A DNA stretch of 43,078 nucleotides. It comes from Chroococcidiopsidaceae cyanobacterium YX2bin18. GTDB lineage: Bacteria > Cyanobacteriota > Cyanobacteriia > Cyanobacteriales > Chroococcidiopsidaceae. Shown here piece by piece: positions 33,621 through 42,474 of the stretch. How positions within the stretch are numbered: the first letter of the stretch is position 1; the number at the start of each line of letters is the position of its first letter. The translations under genes and the position numbers were made by a program. A model generated the notes under the pieces. That model had not been told where the DNA came from. It saw nothing but the letters and a program-made list of their open reading frames with translations, and did not search any database. The stretch covers positions 1-43,078 of the forward strand of contig JAUJND010000024.1 of NCBI GenBank assembly GCA_030446505.1. Direction: 5' to 3'.

Positions 33621-35402
33621 ATGTCAAAACTTTTCTGGAATACTTTAAAACTGAGTCCAGTCATCTTGAGTGCTGCATTGCTTATAGCCAACCGTGTTGC
33701 AGCTGCGGAAGCTACCGTTGTAGATTCATCGCCAAGTTCTTCTATCACTGCTAGTGGTGAAACTGCCACTTCCCTGGAGCCAGTTGCTAATGGTATCCAA
33801 TTTGAGACTGCTCCAGAAATAAAGCTTGAATCCAGCACAACGGTTCAGCAAATTGCTCAGAAGCCAGTTGAAAGTTCAATCAGCCAATCAAGCCAAAACA
33901 CTCAAGAAACTTCTGTTTCTCAGCTATCTACCGCAGCGCCAGATGCTTTAGCTCAAGTCACATCTGTCTCTCAACTATCGGACGTGCAGCCTACAGATTG
34001 GGCATTCCAAGCGTTACAATCCTTGGTTGAACGTTATGGTTGTATTGCTGGGTATCCAGATGGCACTTATCGCGGTAACCGAGCTTTGACCCGCTATGAA
34101 TTTGCTGCTGGTTTAAATGCTTGTTTAGACCGTGTGAATGAACTAATTGCCACTGCATCAAGTGACTTAGTGACAAGGGAAGACCTAGCAACTTTACAGC
34201 GCCTCCAAGAAGAATTTAGTGCAGAACTTGCTACCCTACGCGGTCGTGTGGATTCTTTGGAAGCCCAAACTGCTGAACTAGAAGCAAATCAGTTCTCTAC
34301 TACCACCAAGCTGAATGGAGAAGTAATCTTTGCTCTAGCTGATGTCTTCAGTGATGAAGCTGTCGGTGGCGCTGACTTGGAATACAATACTACTTTATCT
34401 GATCGCGCTCGCTTGAACTTTGATACTAGTTTCTTTGGCAGAGACCGTTTGAGAACTCGCTTACAAGCCCGAAACACTGATAATAACAGCAATGAAACGG
34501 GTACTGATATGACCCGTTTAGGGTTTGATGGAGATGAAGGCAACAATGTCCTACTCGATGACTTCTACTATCGTTTCCCGGTAGGAGATATAGCTCTCGT
34601 TCAAATTGACTTTGCCAATGTTGAGTTTAACGACAACGTTTTCACGTTTAACCCCGCCTTAGAGAGCAGTGGTCGTGGCGCAATATCTCGCTTTGGGCGA
34701 TTCAATCCCATCTATCGGCAAGGTGAGGGGGGAACAGGTTTGACTTTGACGTTCAATCCTGAAGGAAAAATAGGTGCATCTATAGGTTATCTCTCTCCTA
34801 CAGGTGAAGAACCCGGTGCTGGATTTGGACTTTTTAATGGTGCTTATGCAGCCCTTGGTCAAATTGCTTTCCGACCTAACGATAACATCGGTATAGGTTT
34901 AACCTACGCGCACACCTATCAAAATCAAGGAGATATAAACCTTTTTAGTAGCACGGGTAGTAACCTTGCTCAGGCTCCCTTTGGTGGTGCTGCTACTAGT
35001 GCAAACCACTATGGTGTCGAAGCGAGCGTCCGGCTTGGCGAAACTATAACTATTAGTGGTTGGGGTGGTTTGAGCTATATTACAGCTGAAGATGGTCCTG
35101 GGGATGTAACAAGAGGTGATAAGGCAACGGCATTCAACTATGCTGCAACCCTCGCTGTGCAAGACTTTGGTGGCGAAGGTAACCAGCTTGGTATTGTTTT
35201 TGGACAACCACCTAAACTGTCATTTAATGAGTTCGGTGCCGAAGATCCAGATAATTCATATCATTTAGAGGCACTTTATCGTCTCCAACTTACCGACAAC
35301 ATTGCCATCACCCCTGGTGCGATAGTAATTTTCAATCCAGAACACAACAACGACAATGACACGATTTACGTAGGAACAGTCCGAACCACCTTCACGTTCT
35401 AG
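33621..35402 (+). CDS. SLH-domain outer-membrane porin (iron uptake porin type)
   Basis: A 593-residue outer-membrane protein. Residues 1-28 are a signal peptide (SPVILSAALLIANRVAAAEA). After a Ser/Thr/Gln-rich linker comes one SLH domain (VSQLSDVQPTDWAFQALQSL, YPDGTYRGNRALTRYEFAAG; about 125-185) that binds the cell wall. A coiled-coil segment (LQRLQEEFSAELATLRGRVD) leads to a C-terminal beta-barrel of about 360 residues ending in TVRTTFTF with a terminal Phe, the signal for BAM assembly. I chose ATG 33621; the upstream GTG 33603 adds six residues before the signal peptide. Such porins carry ions and small solutes across the cyanobacterial outer membrane. Confidence 0.9.
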   Translation: MSKLFWNTLKLSPVILSAALLIANRVAAAEATVVDSSPSSSITASGETATSLEPVANGIQFETAPEIKLESSTTVQQIAQKPVESSISQSSQNTQETSVSQLSTAAPDALAQVTSVSQLSDVQPTDWAFQALQSLVERYGCIAGYPDGTYRGNRALTRYEFAAGLNACLDRVNELIATASSDLVTREDLATLQRLQEEFSAELATLRGRVDSLEAQTAELEANQFSTTTKLNGEVIFALADVFSDEAVGGADLEYNTTLSDRARLNFDTSFFGRDRLRTRLQARNTDNNSNETGTDMTRLGFDGDEGNNVLLDDFYYRFPVGDIALVQIDFANVEFNDNVFTFNPALESSGRGAISRFGRFNPIYRQGEGGTGLTLTFNPEGKIGASIGYLSPTGEEPGAGFGLFNGAYAALGQIAFRPNDNIGIGLTYAHTYQNQGDINLFSSTGSNLAQAPFGGAATSANHYGVEASVRLGETITISGWGGLSYITAEDGPGDVTRGDKATAFNYAATLAVQDFGGEGNQLGIVFGQPPKLSFNEFGAEDPDNSYHLEALYRLQLTDNIAITPGAIVIFNPEHNNDNDTIYVGTVRTTFTF

Positions 35403-35495
35403 AGCTAGGATAAAATCAGTCCTTGCCTGTCAGAAATATAGTGATTGGCAAGGACAATGAGTGACAGGCTGGAAAGAAAATACACCTACTTAATT

Positions 35496-35534
35496 AAACG
35501 GCTTGCATCAGAATCAATCTTAAGCAAGCCGTTT
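35496..35534 (+). terminator. Strong hairpin after the porin gene
   Basis: AAACGGCTTGC at 35496-35506 and GCAAGCCGTTT at 35524-35534 form a perfect 11-bp stem with a 17-base loop, about 95 bases downstream of the porin stop. CGCATTTATCTTT follows. It separates the porin from the pstS promoter. Confidence 0.75.
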
Positions 35535-35598
35535 CGCATTTATCTTTAAACAACGTAAATTTATAACTGCTAAAAGTATTTTGCGGTACAAGTAAAAG

Positions 35599-35667
35599 CT
35601 TAACCTTTTGATTACCTAAGTATTACTAGTTCTTAAACTTACTAAGTAATAAAATATCAGGTATAAT
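35599..35667 (+). promoter_or_regulatory. Pho box and -10 element upstream of pstS
   Basis: Four 8-base units spaced exactly by three bases: CTTAACCT (35599), GATTACCT (35610), TATTACTA (35621) and CTTAAACT (35632-35639). This is the cyanobacterial Pho-box layout bound by SphR/PhoB under phosphate limitation. TATAAT follows at 35662-35667, and the pstS ATG is 37 bases beyond it. The first unit is a perfect consensus match; the third is weakest. Confidence 0.75.
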
Positions 35668-35704
35668 TTAGGCAATTCTTGACAATTTGGAACCAAAGAT
35701 CCAT

Positions 35705-36814
35705 ATGTTTCCTCAACTTCGCTCCGCGCGACGGGCTTTTGTTCTACCTTTAATAGCCGTTTCCTTCAGTATCGCTTCCTGTCAACCCCAAACTTCTGAA
35801 GCTCCGACAGGAACAACAGATGGTAGTCCTAGTGCGTCTCCCGCCGCTGCTGGTGGTAACGGTGCAAACGTCTCCCTTACTGGTGCCGGTGCCAGTTTTC
35901 CTGCTCCCTTATACCAGCGCTGGTTTTCAGAATATAACAAGCAAAATCCTAATGTTCGGGTTAGCTATCAATCGGTTGGTAGTGGTGCTGGAGTAGAACA
36001 GTTCACCCAGGGAACAGTGGACTTTGGAGCCAGCGATACGGGTATGAAGAAAGAAGAAATCGCTAAAGTCTCAAAGGGTGCAATTTTATTACCCATGACT
36101 GCTGGAAGTGTAGTTTTAGCATATAACCTGCCGGGTGTGCAAAATAGCATAAAGCTACCGCGAGAAGTCTACACTGACATATTCTTGGGTAAAATTAAAA
36201 ATTGGAATGACGCTAGAATTGCTCAAGCCAATCCAGGTATAACGTTACCAAATACACCGATTACAGTTGTACACCGCTCCGATGGTAGTGGTACCACGAG
36301 CGTTTTTACAAGCCACTTGAGCGCTATTAATCCAGAATGGAAAAGCAAAGTCGGTTCGGGTAAAACTGTTGACTGGCCCGTGGGAGTTGGTGCCAAGGGT
36401 AACGAAGGTGTTACTGCTCAACTTCAACAAACTCAAGGAGCAATCGGATATACCGAGTACGGCTATGCCAAGCAGAATAACTTAGCTATGGCTACTTTGG
36501 AAAATAAAGCTGGTACATTTGTTGAGCCAACACCAGAGTCAGCTTCTAAAGCCTTAGCTGCAATAGAATTGCCTGCTGACTTGCAAGCCTCTAACAGCGA
36601 TCCAGAAGGCACGGATTCTTATCCCATCGTCACATACACTTGGGTTATGGCTTATAAGAATTATGATGACCCAAATAAAGCTCAAGCCATGAAGGACATT
36701 ATTCAATACGGATTGAATGAGGGGCAGAAATTTAGTGAAGAGTTGGGCTACGTACCGCTACCTGAAGAAGTGGTGGATAAAGTAGAAGCAGCTGCAAATC
36801 AAATTCAGTCGTAA
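35705..36814 (+). CDS. pstS: Phosphate ABC transporter substrate-binding lipoprotein PstS
   Basis: Periplasmic phosphate-binding lipoprotein of the high-affinity Pst system. The 369-residue protein has a lipoprotein signal (IAVSFSIASCQPQ, lipobox with Cys at about residue 26), then a Ser/Ala/Gly-rich spacer. The binding domain begins LTGAGASFPAPLYQRWFSEY and has SVGSGAGVEQF, DFGASDTGM and VVHRSDGSGTTSVFTSHLS, whose Ser, Thr, Asp and Arg residues contact phosphate. I chose ATG 35705 over a TTG at 35687. A Pho box precedes it and a strong terminator follows, so it is monocistronic: pstCAB are not adjacent. Confidence 0.95.
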   Translation: MFPQLRSARRAFVLPLIAVSFSIASCQPQTSEAPTGTTDGSPSASPAAAGGNGANVSLTGAGASFPAPLYQRWFSEYNKQNPNVRVSYQSVGSGAGVEQFTQGTVDFGASDTGMKKEEIAKVSKGAILLPMTAGSVVLAYNLPGVQNSIKLPREVYTDIFLGKIKNWNDARIAQANPGITLPNTPITVVHRSDGSGTTSVFTSHLSAINPEWKSKVGSGKTVDWPVGVGAKGNEGVTAQLQQTQGAIGYTEYGYAKQNNLAMATLENKAGTFVEPTPESASKALAAIELPADLQASNSDPEGTDSYPIVTYTWVMAYKNYDDPNKAQAMKDIIQYGLNEGQKFSEELGYVPLPEEVVDKVEAAANQIQS

Positions 36815-36833
36815 CCGCAAGTAAAATAACTTT

Positions 36834-36872
36834 AAATATAGGGGTAATGGTTTAAAGGTTGCCCCTATATTT
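36834..36872 (+). terminator. Intrinsic terminator of pstS
   Basis: AAATATAGGGG at 36834-36844 pairs perfectly with CCCCTATATTT at 36862-36872. It starts 20 bases after the pstS stop, and the stem ends in a T-run on the RNA. Extra pairing at the loop base (TAA with TTG, G-U) extends it slightly. Confidence 0.85.
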
Positions 36873-36906
36873 ATTGCAGATTCATGAGTCTTGAGTAGGA
36901 TTGCGC

Positions 36907-37143
36907 TTATGGCAACTCAGAAGGAGGGCGATCGCTACTCCACGCCCACCAAACACTTCCACACTGGCACTGGTAAAACTCCTGCCATTTTCTGTGATAG
37001 TTCTCAGTCATTACTGGCGATCGCCTATTGAGCCAAACTTGTTCAGCTTCTCTGCTGGTAGAACGGCAGTTAGGACAGCAAAAATCGTGGGCGTGAATCG
37101 CCTTAGTAGTCCATTCAGGAGGGATTGGAGCAAAAGCATCCAT
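36907..37143 (-). CDS. Small zinc-ribbon-like protein, 78 aa
   Basis: A 78-residue cyanobacterial-type protein with two cysteine knuckles: HDFCCPNC near residues 19-26 and YQCQCG near residues 58-63, probably holding one zinc. Between them are Arg/Trp-rich stretches (EAEQVWLNRRSPVMTENYHR), and the C-terminus is aromatic (GSVWWAWSSDRPP). I chose this strand over the overlapping plus-strand frame because of the paired cysteines. The function is unknown; a nucleic-acid or protein-contact role is only a guess. The pstS terminator separates it from pstS, which it converges on. Confidence 0.65.
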   Translation of the reverse strand: MDAFAPIPPEWTTKAIHAHDFCCPNCRSTSREAEQVWLNRRSPVMTENYHRKWQEFYQCQCGSVWWAWSSDRPPSELP

Positions 37144-37380
37144 GTAGAGAAAATTCCTCGTCTCGACTGCCCATTGTTATCTATTTACAACTAGAGCAAT
37201 AAGGTAAATAGTATTGCTTGACCAAATTACTTTAAAGTTAAAAATTTAGCTAAATTGTGGCTTTTATGCTGCTAGATTAGAACCTAACTTGAGCAATTTT
37301 TATCATCTAATTATATCATCCTGCTTTAGATATATTAAACAGCAACCGTTGGACTTCAGGACATGAGATATTAATCATTT

Positions 37381-38055
37381 GTGATTAAAACAGAAATTTT
37401 AGTTGAAAAGCTAAAACATGAAATGCCAAATCCTAAACTGATGGAGCCAACTGCTGAAATTCGCCGCTTATTAGATATAATGCCTGCTTCTGGTCGGATG
37501 AGGACTAAAATTATCAGTAAGCCGGAGCAGCCGAAAGTAATTGATAGCTCTTTTCCGTTGCCTTGGAATCAGGAGCGCCTGATAGTTATTAATTTCGATC
37601 TATGGCGTCGCCTTTCCAAGCCGCAACGAGACTTATTACTTTTACGCAATGTCACCTGGCTTGTGGGGGTTAAGTGGTTTAAACCAGACATATATCAAGG
37701 TGTTGTAGTCGCAGGGCTTTTGGGAGCAGTAGTGGAATTAGTCCAAGCAGATGCGGTAGGTGTATTAGTCGCTGGAGGCTTAACAGCGATCGCAACTACC
37801 CAAATTTGGCGCTCAAGCCGCAGTTCTCAGTTAGAGTTGAATGCTGATGAAGCGGCAATTAAAGTGGCACAGCGGCGCGGCTACAATGAAACTGAAGCAG
37901 CCCAGTATCTGTTGTCTGCAATTGAGGCGGTAGCAGAAATTGAAGGTCGTTCGGGGATGAATTTTACGGAGTTGGTGCGTTATCAAAACCTGCGGGCGAT
38001 CGCGGGTTTGTCTCCGGTAGGCGTTCCAGAAACCTTTAGGCACACTAGAAGTTAG
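37381..38055 (+). CDS. DUF3318 conserved cyanobacterial protein
   Basis: A 224-residue protein matching the cyanobacterial DUF3318 family: PTAEIRRLLDIMPASGRMRT, then PFPLPWNQERLIVINFDLW-like FPLPWNQERLIVINFDLW, LSKPQRDLLLLRNVTWL, and two hydrophobic segments (about residues 108-140) around GVVVAGLLGAVVELVQADAV. The C-terminal half is helical (LNADEAAIKVAQRRGYNETE, AAQYLLSAIEAVAEIEGR). It is probably membrane-associated; the function is unknown. The start is uncertain: GTG 37381, ATG 37423 (MPNPKLMEP) and ATG 37441 are all in frame and none has a good RBS. The shorter forms begin closer to the conserved core. Confidence 0.75.
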   Translation: MIKTEILVEKLKHEMPNPKLMEPTAEIRRLLDIMPASGRMRTKIISKPEQPKVIDSSFPLPWNQERLIVINFDLWRRLSKPQRDLLLLRNVTWLVGVKWFKPDIYQGVVVAGLLGAVVELVQADAVGVLVAGGLTAIATTQIWRSSRSSQLELNADEAAIKVAQRRGYNETEAAQYLLSAIEAVAEIEGRSGMNFTELVRYQNLRAIAGLSPVGVPETFRHTRS

Positions 38056-38078
38056 CACAATTACGTTCAATCGGGTAA

Positions 38079-39791
38079 CTATAAACAGTGATAAAGCTTG
38101 TAATTGTAACCATCCACAGCAGGCAAGGATTGGGGATCAGCAACACAGTTTTTGACTTCTACTGGGGCGTAAAAGTTTACTATCCATAAATCTAGAGGGT
38201 GTGGCACCTGATTCAACGTTTGTTGGAGAATTGCTGTTGAAATATTGTGTTGGTTTGGATGGACAAGGAGGAATAGAGGAGAAGTTGAACTAGAAAGTTT
38301 GAATTCCCTAGCTATCCCGATCATTTCCCCAGTCTGCACATGAGTTTTGTGAATTGTGGCAATCAATATCGGAACTTGGGATGCTTGTTGAATCAACGGC
38401 AGCAAAAGATCAGGGCGGTAGTATTTCTGATAACCAAAATTACAGGCAACGGTAAGTCCACCTAGCAGTGCCATGAACCAAATTAGGATAACAGATGTTT
38501 TCCCATCGGAAAACAATCTTTGCTTTTTTCCACCTGAAGCAACGCGACTTTTTAAAGGATTCCAGCAAACTGCGAGACTTGCCCCGATTAAAACTATTAC
38601 AGCTGGAAAATAGACAAAGTTATATCGAGCGCCGCGTGTAAGGTCAATATTAAGAGCGTAGGTGAAAAAGAAAAATAAGGCGAGCGCGCTACATACTACT
38701 CCGGCAAATACTTGAGTAATTAAACTTGTTTCTGGTTGTTTTGACAGGATTTTGTAGCCGCGATAGAGAATAGGCACTGCCCAAAAGAAGAAAATAATCA
38801 TCACCGCACCAGATCCAATTACTACTGGTATTGCTGAGGCTTCTACTGGTAGCAGCGACAGCATCGTGATCCAGGCTGCTGCGGCTTGAAAAATTGGGTT
38901 CAACCAAGCTAATCCACTGCGATCGCCACCTTTAATCCACTGAGTTAATTCACTGCCACTACTATTATGTAAAAATACTGGTAGCCAGACTAAACCTGCA
39001 ATAAGTGTTCCCCCTGCAACAAGGTAAATTTGCCGCCAAAGAGATCCCAGTATTTTCCTCTGCTCCAATGCACCGTTATACCATCTCAAAGCAATTAAAA
39101 CCAAAGCTTCAGCACAGAGGGTAAGGCTAAAAAAATAATGAGTAGACATACCTAAAAAATTAACAATAATCCAGGTAGCTACTATCCATACAGGTAGAGG
39201 TTTACGGTGTTGGATGTGTCGTGTGGCAATTACTAAACAGCTAAGAGAAGCAATTATCCATAAAATTGCCAGAGTATAATGACGCGCTTCTTGAGCTAAA
39301 AAAATACCGTAAGGAGAAACAGCGCTGATTGCAGCAGCCAGATGGCTAATTAATCGGGAGCGAAAGGCAAGCCAGCTGAGTGTGTAAGTAGCTGGAATAG
39401 AGGCAGCACCGAATATAGCACTTAGCGATCGCGCTCCCCACACGGAAACCAAGCCAACCTCTGGCTGCCACAAATGCATCCACCAGTGAGCCAATATGAA
39501 GTAGAGCGGAGGATGGTTACTTTCTTGGAGTAAGTGCTGAACAACATCTGTTATTCCAGCAGTTGGGTTTAGTTGCAACGGTTGTAATAGGACATCAAGG
39601 GGAATTACTTGATTTAGTGGTACAGCTTGGAAACTATTGCCTAAACTAAACACCAGGGTAGAAAACTCATCCGTCCACGGAGGCTTTGCTGCTAATTGCA
39701 GAAAGCGTAAACCTGTGCCAATAGCTAGCCATAGCAAAAGGAGTAATAAAGTTTTAATTTTTGAGCTTTTAGTTATGAGTTCATAAGTCAT
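38079..39791 (-). CDS. GT-C membrane glycosyltransferase (GT39/ArnT-like)
   Basis: A 570-residue integral membrane protein with about ten to twelve transmembrane helices. The first periplasmic loop carries the acidic signature PPWTDEFSTLVF (Asp-Glu near residues 40-41), the catalytic position in GT39/GT83-type enzymes that use a polyprenyl-phosphate sugar donor. FLAQEARHYTLAILWI is also typical of this superfamily. A short periplasmic C-terminal domain starts near residue 460. It lies 39 bases downstream of the DPM-GtrA gene on the same strand, so it is probably the enzyme that uses the polyprenyl-phosphate sugar made and flipped by that gene's product. Acceptor and sugar are unknown. Confidence 0.82.
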   Translation of the reverse strand: MTYELITKSSKIKTLLLLLLWLAIGTGLRFLQLAAKPPWTDEFSTLVFSLGNSFQAVPLNQVIPLDVLLQPLQLNPTAGITDVVQHLLQESNHPPLYFILAHWWMHLWQPEVGLVSVWGARSLSAIFGAASIPATYTLSWLAFRSRLISHLAAAISAVSPYGIFLAQEARHYTLAILWIIASLSCLVIATRHIQHRKPLPVWIVATWIIVNFLGMSTHYFFSLTLCAEALVLIALRWYNGALEQRKILGSLWRQIYLVAGGTLIAGLVWLPVFLHNSSGSELTQWIKGGDRSGLAWLNPIFQAAAAWITMLSLLPVEASAIPVVIGSGAVMIIFFFWAVPILYRGYKILSKQPETSLITQVFAGVVCSALALFFFFTYALNIDLTRGARYNFVYFPAVIVLIGASLAVCWNPLKSRVASGGKKQRLFSDGKTSVILIWFMALLGGLTVACNFGYQKYYRPDLLLPLIQQASQVPILIATIHKTHVQTGEMIGIAREFKLSSSTSPLFLLVHPNQHNISTAILQQTLNQVPHPLDLWIVNFYAPVEVKNCVADPQSLPAVDGYNYKLYHCL

Positions 39792-39830
39792 AATTTTTAG
39801 ATTTGGACTCTAAGATTATCCCTAGCCTCT

Positions 39831-41144
39831 TTATTTCACCTGGGTTACTCGCCAACTAAGCTTTAAATTAACCCAAAAGTTCCAGATGGTAACTACCGCG
39901 ATCGCCATCAAGTTCGCCAGATAACGGTTTACACCAAAGCGATTAAACAGCAAATTCAATATCAGCACATTCAAAACTAGCCCCACCAAACAAATGATAT
40001 TAAACTTCAAAAACCGCTTGCAGCGTTGATGCCATTGCCGCTGTTGCATAGCGATATCAGCAAAAGTCCAACTGTCATTCCATAAGAAATTATTGATAAT
40101 AGCGAACTCGGCAGCAATAATTTTACTGCGAGTTAGAGGCAGACTTAACGCACTAGGGTCACTCAGCAAGTAGAGCAGTACCATATCTACAAACACTCCT
40201 GAAAGACCTACTAAACAAAATCGGATCAACCGATTGCTGAGGATGATTTGGTGATTAAAGTAAGCTACTTGCCCTTGGGAGCGTAACCTTAGTAAATGGC
40301 GGAGATACTCTACATATTGCTTCCAAGTAACTTTACTCTCACCATCCTGGCGTTCTTGGAATACATAACCAACCTCTGCAATCTGGTGTATGTTGCCTCG
40401 ACCTAGCACCTCAATTAGAATTTTGTACCCCAGTGGATTTAACGTCACACCAGCAATACAACTGCGGCGGACAATAAAATAACCACTCATCGGATCAGAC
40501 ACACGCCCCACAACTCCAGGAAGTAAAATTACACCAGCAATACAACTGCGGCCGACAATAAACTAACCACTCATCGGATCAGAGACACGCCCCACAACTC
40601 CTGGTAGTAAAATTAACCCCATTAGCTGTGCGCCACGAGACAAAAACCGCCTGATAAAATTCCAGCTACTGACTCCGCCGCCTTCTACATGGCGACTGGC
40701 AACCGCCAGATCCGCTCCCTCCTCAATAGAACTTAATAGTTGCAACAATATGTGTGGTGGATGCTGTAAATCGCCGTCAATAACTCCCAACACTTGCCCC
40801 CTTGCCACCTGCCAGCCACGAATCACAGCGGATGAAAGTCCCCGCTCATATTGGCGACGCATTACGCGCAACTGAGAATATTCCGGGATGAGGGATAAAG
40901 CAGTCTCCCAAGTCCGGTCTGGGCTATCATCATCTACCACAATCAATTCATAGTTTTGCGGGATATACTCATCTAGTAACTGGCTCAAAATTTTGACGAT
41001 GCTTTTAATATTTGCACACTCGTTGTAGGTCGGAATCACTAAAGAAAACCGAACCGAATTGCTACTACCCATAAGAGCGGGTGGTAACTTAGAAATCTGC
41101 AAGCAGCCAGAGGGAACCGGAAAAAGAGATTTAGCTGGGTTCAC
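39831..41144 (-). pseudogene. DPM1-like glycosyltransferase fused to GtrA domain, split by a stop in a tandem duplication
   Basis: The full frame would encode a GT2 polyprenyl-phosphate sugar synthase (SLVIPTYNECANIKSIV, VVDDDSPDRTW, VIDGDLQHPP) followed by a GtrA-type four-helix membrane domain (FCLVGLSGVFVDMVLLYLL to the C-terminus). An 84-bp in-frame duplication repeats the segment ILLPGVVGRVSDPMSGYFI and the next residues; in the first-read copy the Tyr codon is TAG (40563-40565). This gives a 193-residue truncated synthase (40563-41144) and a second frame (39831-40511) that could restart at GTG in the second copy. Removing one repeat would give an intact 409-residue protein. Nothing else in the gene is damaged. 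Confidence 0.88.
40447..40614. repeat. 84-bp in-frame tandem duplication
   Basis: Units 40447-40530 and 40531-40614 are adjacent, equal in length and identical at 79 of 84 positions. Differences are at corresponding positions in GGCGGAC/GGCCGAC, AAAATAACC/AAACTAACC, CAGACAC/CAGAGAC, CTCCAGG/CTCCTGG and GGAAG/GGTAG. The length is 28 codons. The AAAATAACC/AAACTAACC difference is the one that creates the TAG codon. Confidence 0.92.
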
Positions 41145-41198
41145 TATGATTATTTCCTGACAGAATTGAGTTAAGAGTGCAATAATCCCCGATGATCT

Positions 41199-42356
41199 GT
41201 GACAACTAAAATCGAAACAATTCTCGACCGTGCCATGTGCGGGTACGATCTTTCTCCTGAAGAAGGAGTAATACTGTTAAAGCAGAATAACCCAGATGCG
41301 ATCGCCTTGATTCGTAATACAGCTGACCAACTCCGCCTCAGCCAAGCAGGTAGCACTGTTACTTATGTAGTCAACCGCAATATCAACTTCACCAATATTT
41401 GTGAGCAACACTGTAGTTTTTGTGCATTTCGCAGAGATCAGGGTGAACCAGGAGCTTACTGGCTAGATTCGGCAGAGATTTTGTCAAAGGCAACCAATGG
41501 TGTTGAGCGAGGTGCAACAGAAATTTGTATGCAAGGAGGGTTAAACCTCCAGGCAAAGCTGAACGGAAAATCTTTGCCCTATTATCTTCGACTGCTAGAA
41601 ACTATTAACCAAAAATTTCCAGACCTACATCTCCATGCTTTTTCCCCCCAGGAAGTGCAGTTTATTGCCAGAGAAGACGATCTTAGCTATGCCGAAGTGA
41701 TCGCAGCTTTGCGAGATGCTGGTGTAGATTCAATGCCGGGAACAGCAGCTGAAGTGTTAGATGATGACGTGCGCCGCATTCTATGTCCAGAAAAAATTAA
41801 CACAGCAACTTGGCTAGAAATTGTAAGTACAGCACATCAACTAGGCGTACCGACGACGAGCACAATGCTCTCTGGTCATATAGAAACGCCAGAACAACAG
41901 ATGCAACATTTAAATGAATTGCGATCGCTACAACAAACTGCCCTTAACCGTAGCTACCCAGCTAAAATTACAGAATTTATTTTACTCCCCTTTGTCGGTC
42001 AAGAAGCTCCTAAACCTTTGCGTCGGCGTGTAGGGCGTGATCAACCAGTTTTAGCAGATGCCCTGTTACTAACTGCTGTAGCACGAATATTCTTGGGGCG
42101 TTGGATTCCCAATCATCAGCCTAGTTGGGTCAAACTAGGGCTTGATGGTGCTACACAAGCTTTAACTTGGGGTTGCAACGATATCGGCGGGACGTTGATG
42201 GAAGAACACATTACTACAATGGCTGGTGCTAAAGGTGGCACTTGTATGGAAGTCGAGACTTTGCAAGCCGCTATCTCTTGCTTGAATCGCCCTTACCAGC
42301 AAAGAGATACTCTTTATCGTCCCCTAGAAGCTAGAATGCAGAATGCTAAATGCTGA
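41199..42356 (+). CDS. cofH: FO synthase subunit 2 (CofH, radical SAM)
   Basis: Radical SAM enzyme that, with CofG, makes the deazaflavin FO (8-HDF) from tyrosine and the ribityl-aminouracil intermediate of riboflavin synthesis. In cyanobacteria, which generally lack F420, FO serves as the antenna chromophore of DNA photolyase. The cluster motif CEQHCSFC (CxxxCxxC, Cys at about 68, 72 and 75) follows [36 protein letters not shown] and [15 protein letters not shown] complete the core. The 385-residue length is normal. The start is GTG 41199, 55 bases from the divergent DPM-GtrA gene. cofG is not in the window. Confidence 0.93.
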   Translation: MTTKIETILDRAMCGYDLSPEEGVILLKQNNPDAIALIRNTADQLRLSQAGSTVTYVVNRNINFTNICEQHCSFCAFRRDQGEPGAYWLDSAEILSKATNGVERGATEICMQGGLNLQAKLNGKSLPYYLRLLETINQKFPDLHLHAFSPQEVQFIAREDDLSYAEVIAALRDAGVDSMPGTAAEVLDDDVRRILCPEKINTATWLEIVSTAHQLGVPTTSTMLSGHIETPEQQMQHLNELRSLQQTALNRSYPAKITEFILLPFVGQEAPKPLRRRVGRDQPVLADALLLTAVARIFLGRWIPNHQPSWVKLGLDGATQALTWGCNDIGGTLMEEHITTMAGAKGGTCMEVETLQAAISCLNRPYQQRDTLYRPLEARMQNAKC

Positions 42357-42383
42357 AAAAATATGGTTTATAATTTAGCATTC
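42341..42383 (+). terminator. Hairpin overlapping the cofH stop
   Basis: GAATGCTAAAT at 42341-42351 and ATTTAGCATTC at 42373-42383 are perfect inverted repeats of 11 bp. The left arm lies within the last codons of cofH. ATAATTTCC follows. The same core (AGCATTCAT) is found beside rpsN near 1195. Confidence 0.6.
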
Positions 42384-42474
42384 ATAATTTCCCTGATCTT
42401 CCTAACTCCTTGATCCCCGTAGTACCAATCCAAGATACGATAAACGTTATTTCTGTCTCTTTTTACTTAATGTT

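Noticed and set aside
36901..37194. 97-codon plus-strand frame overlapping the zinc-ribbon gene
   Set aside because: The minus-strand frame has paired cysteine knuckles and coherent composition; the plus-strand one is Arg/Ser-rich without motifs.
39831..40511. Independent GtrA-type gene starting at GTG in the second repeat
   Set aside because: Possible by restart, but the sequence before it is the conserved end of the GT2 domain, so it is better read as the 3' part of one split gene.
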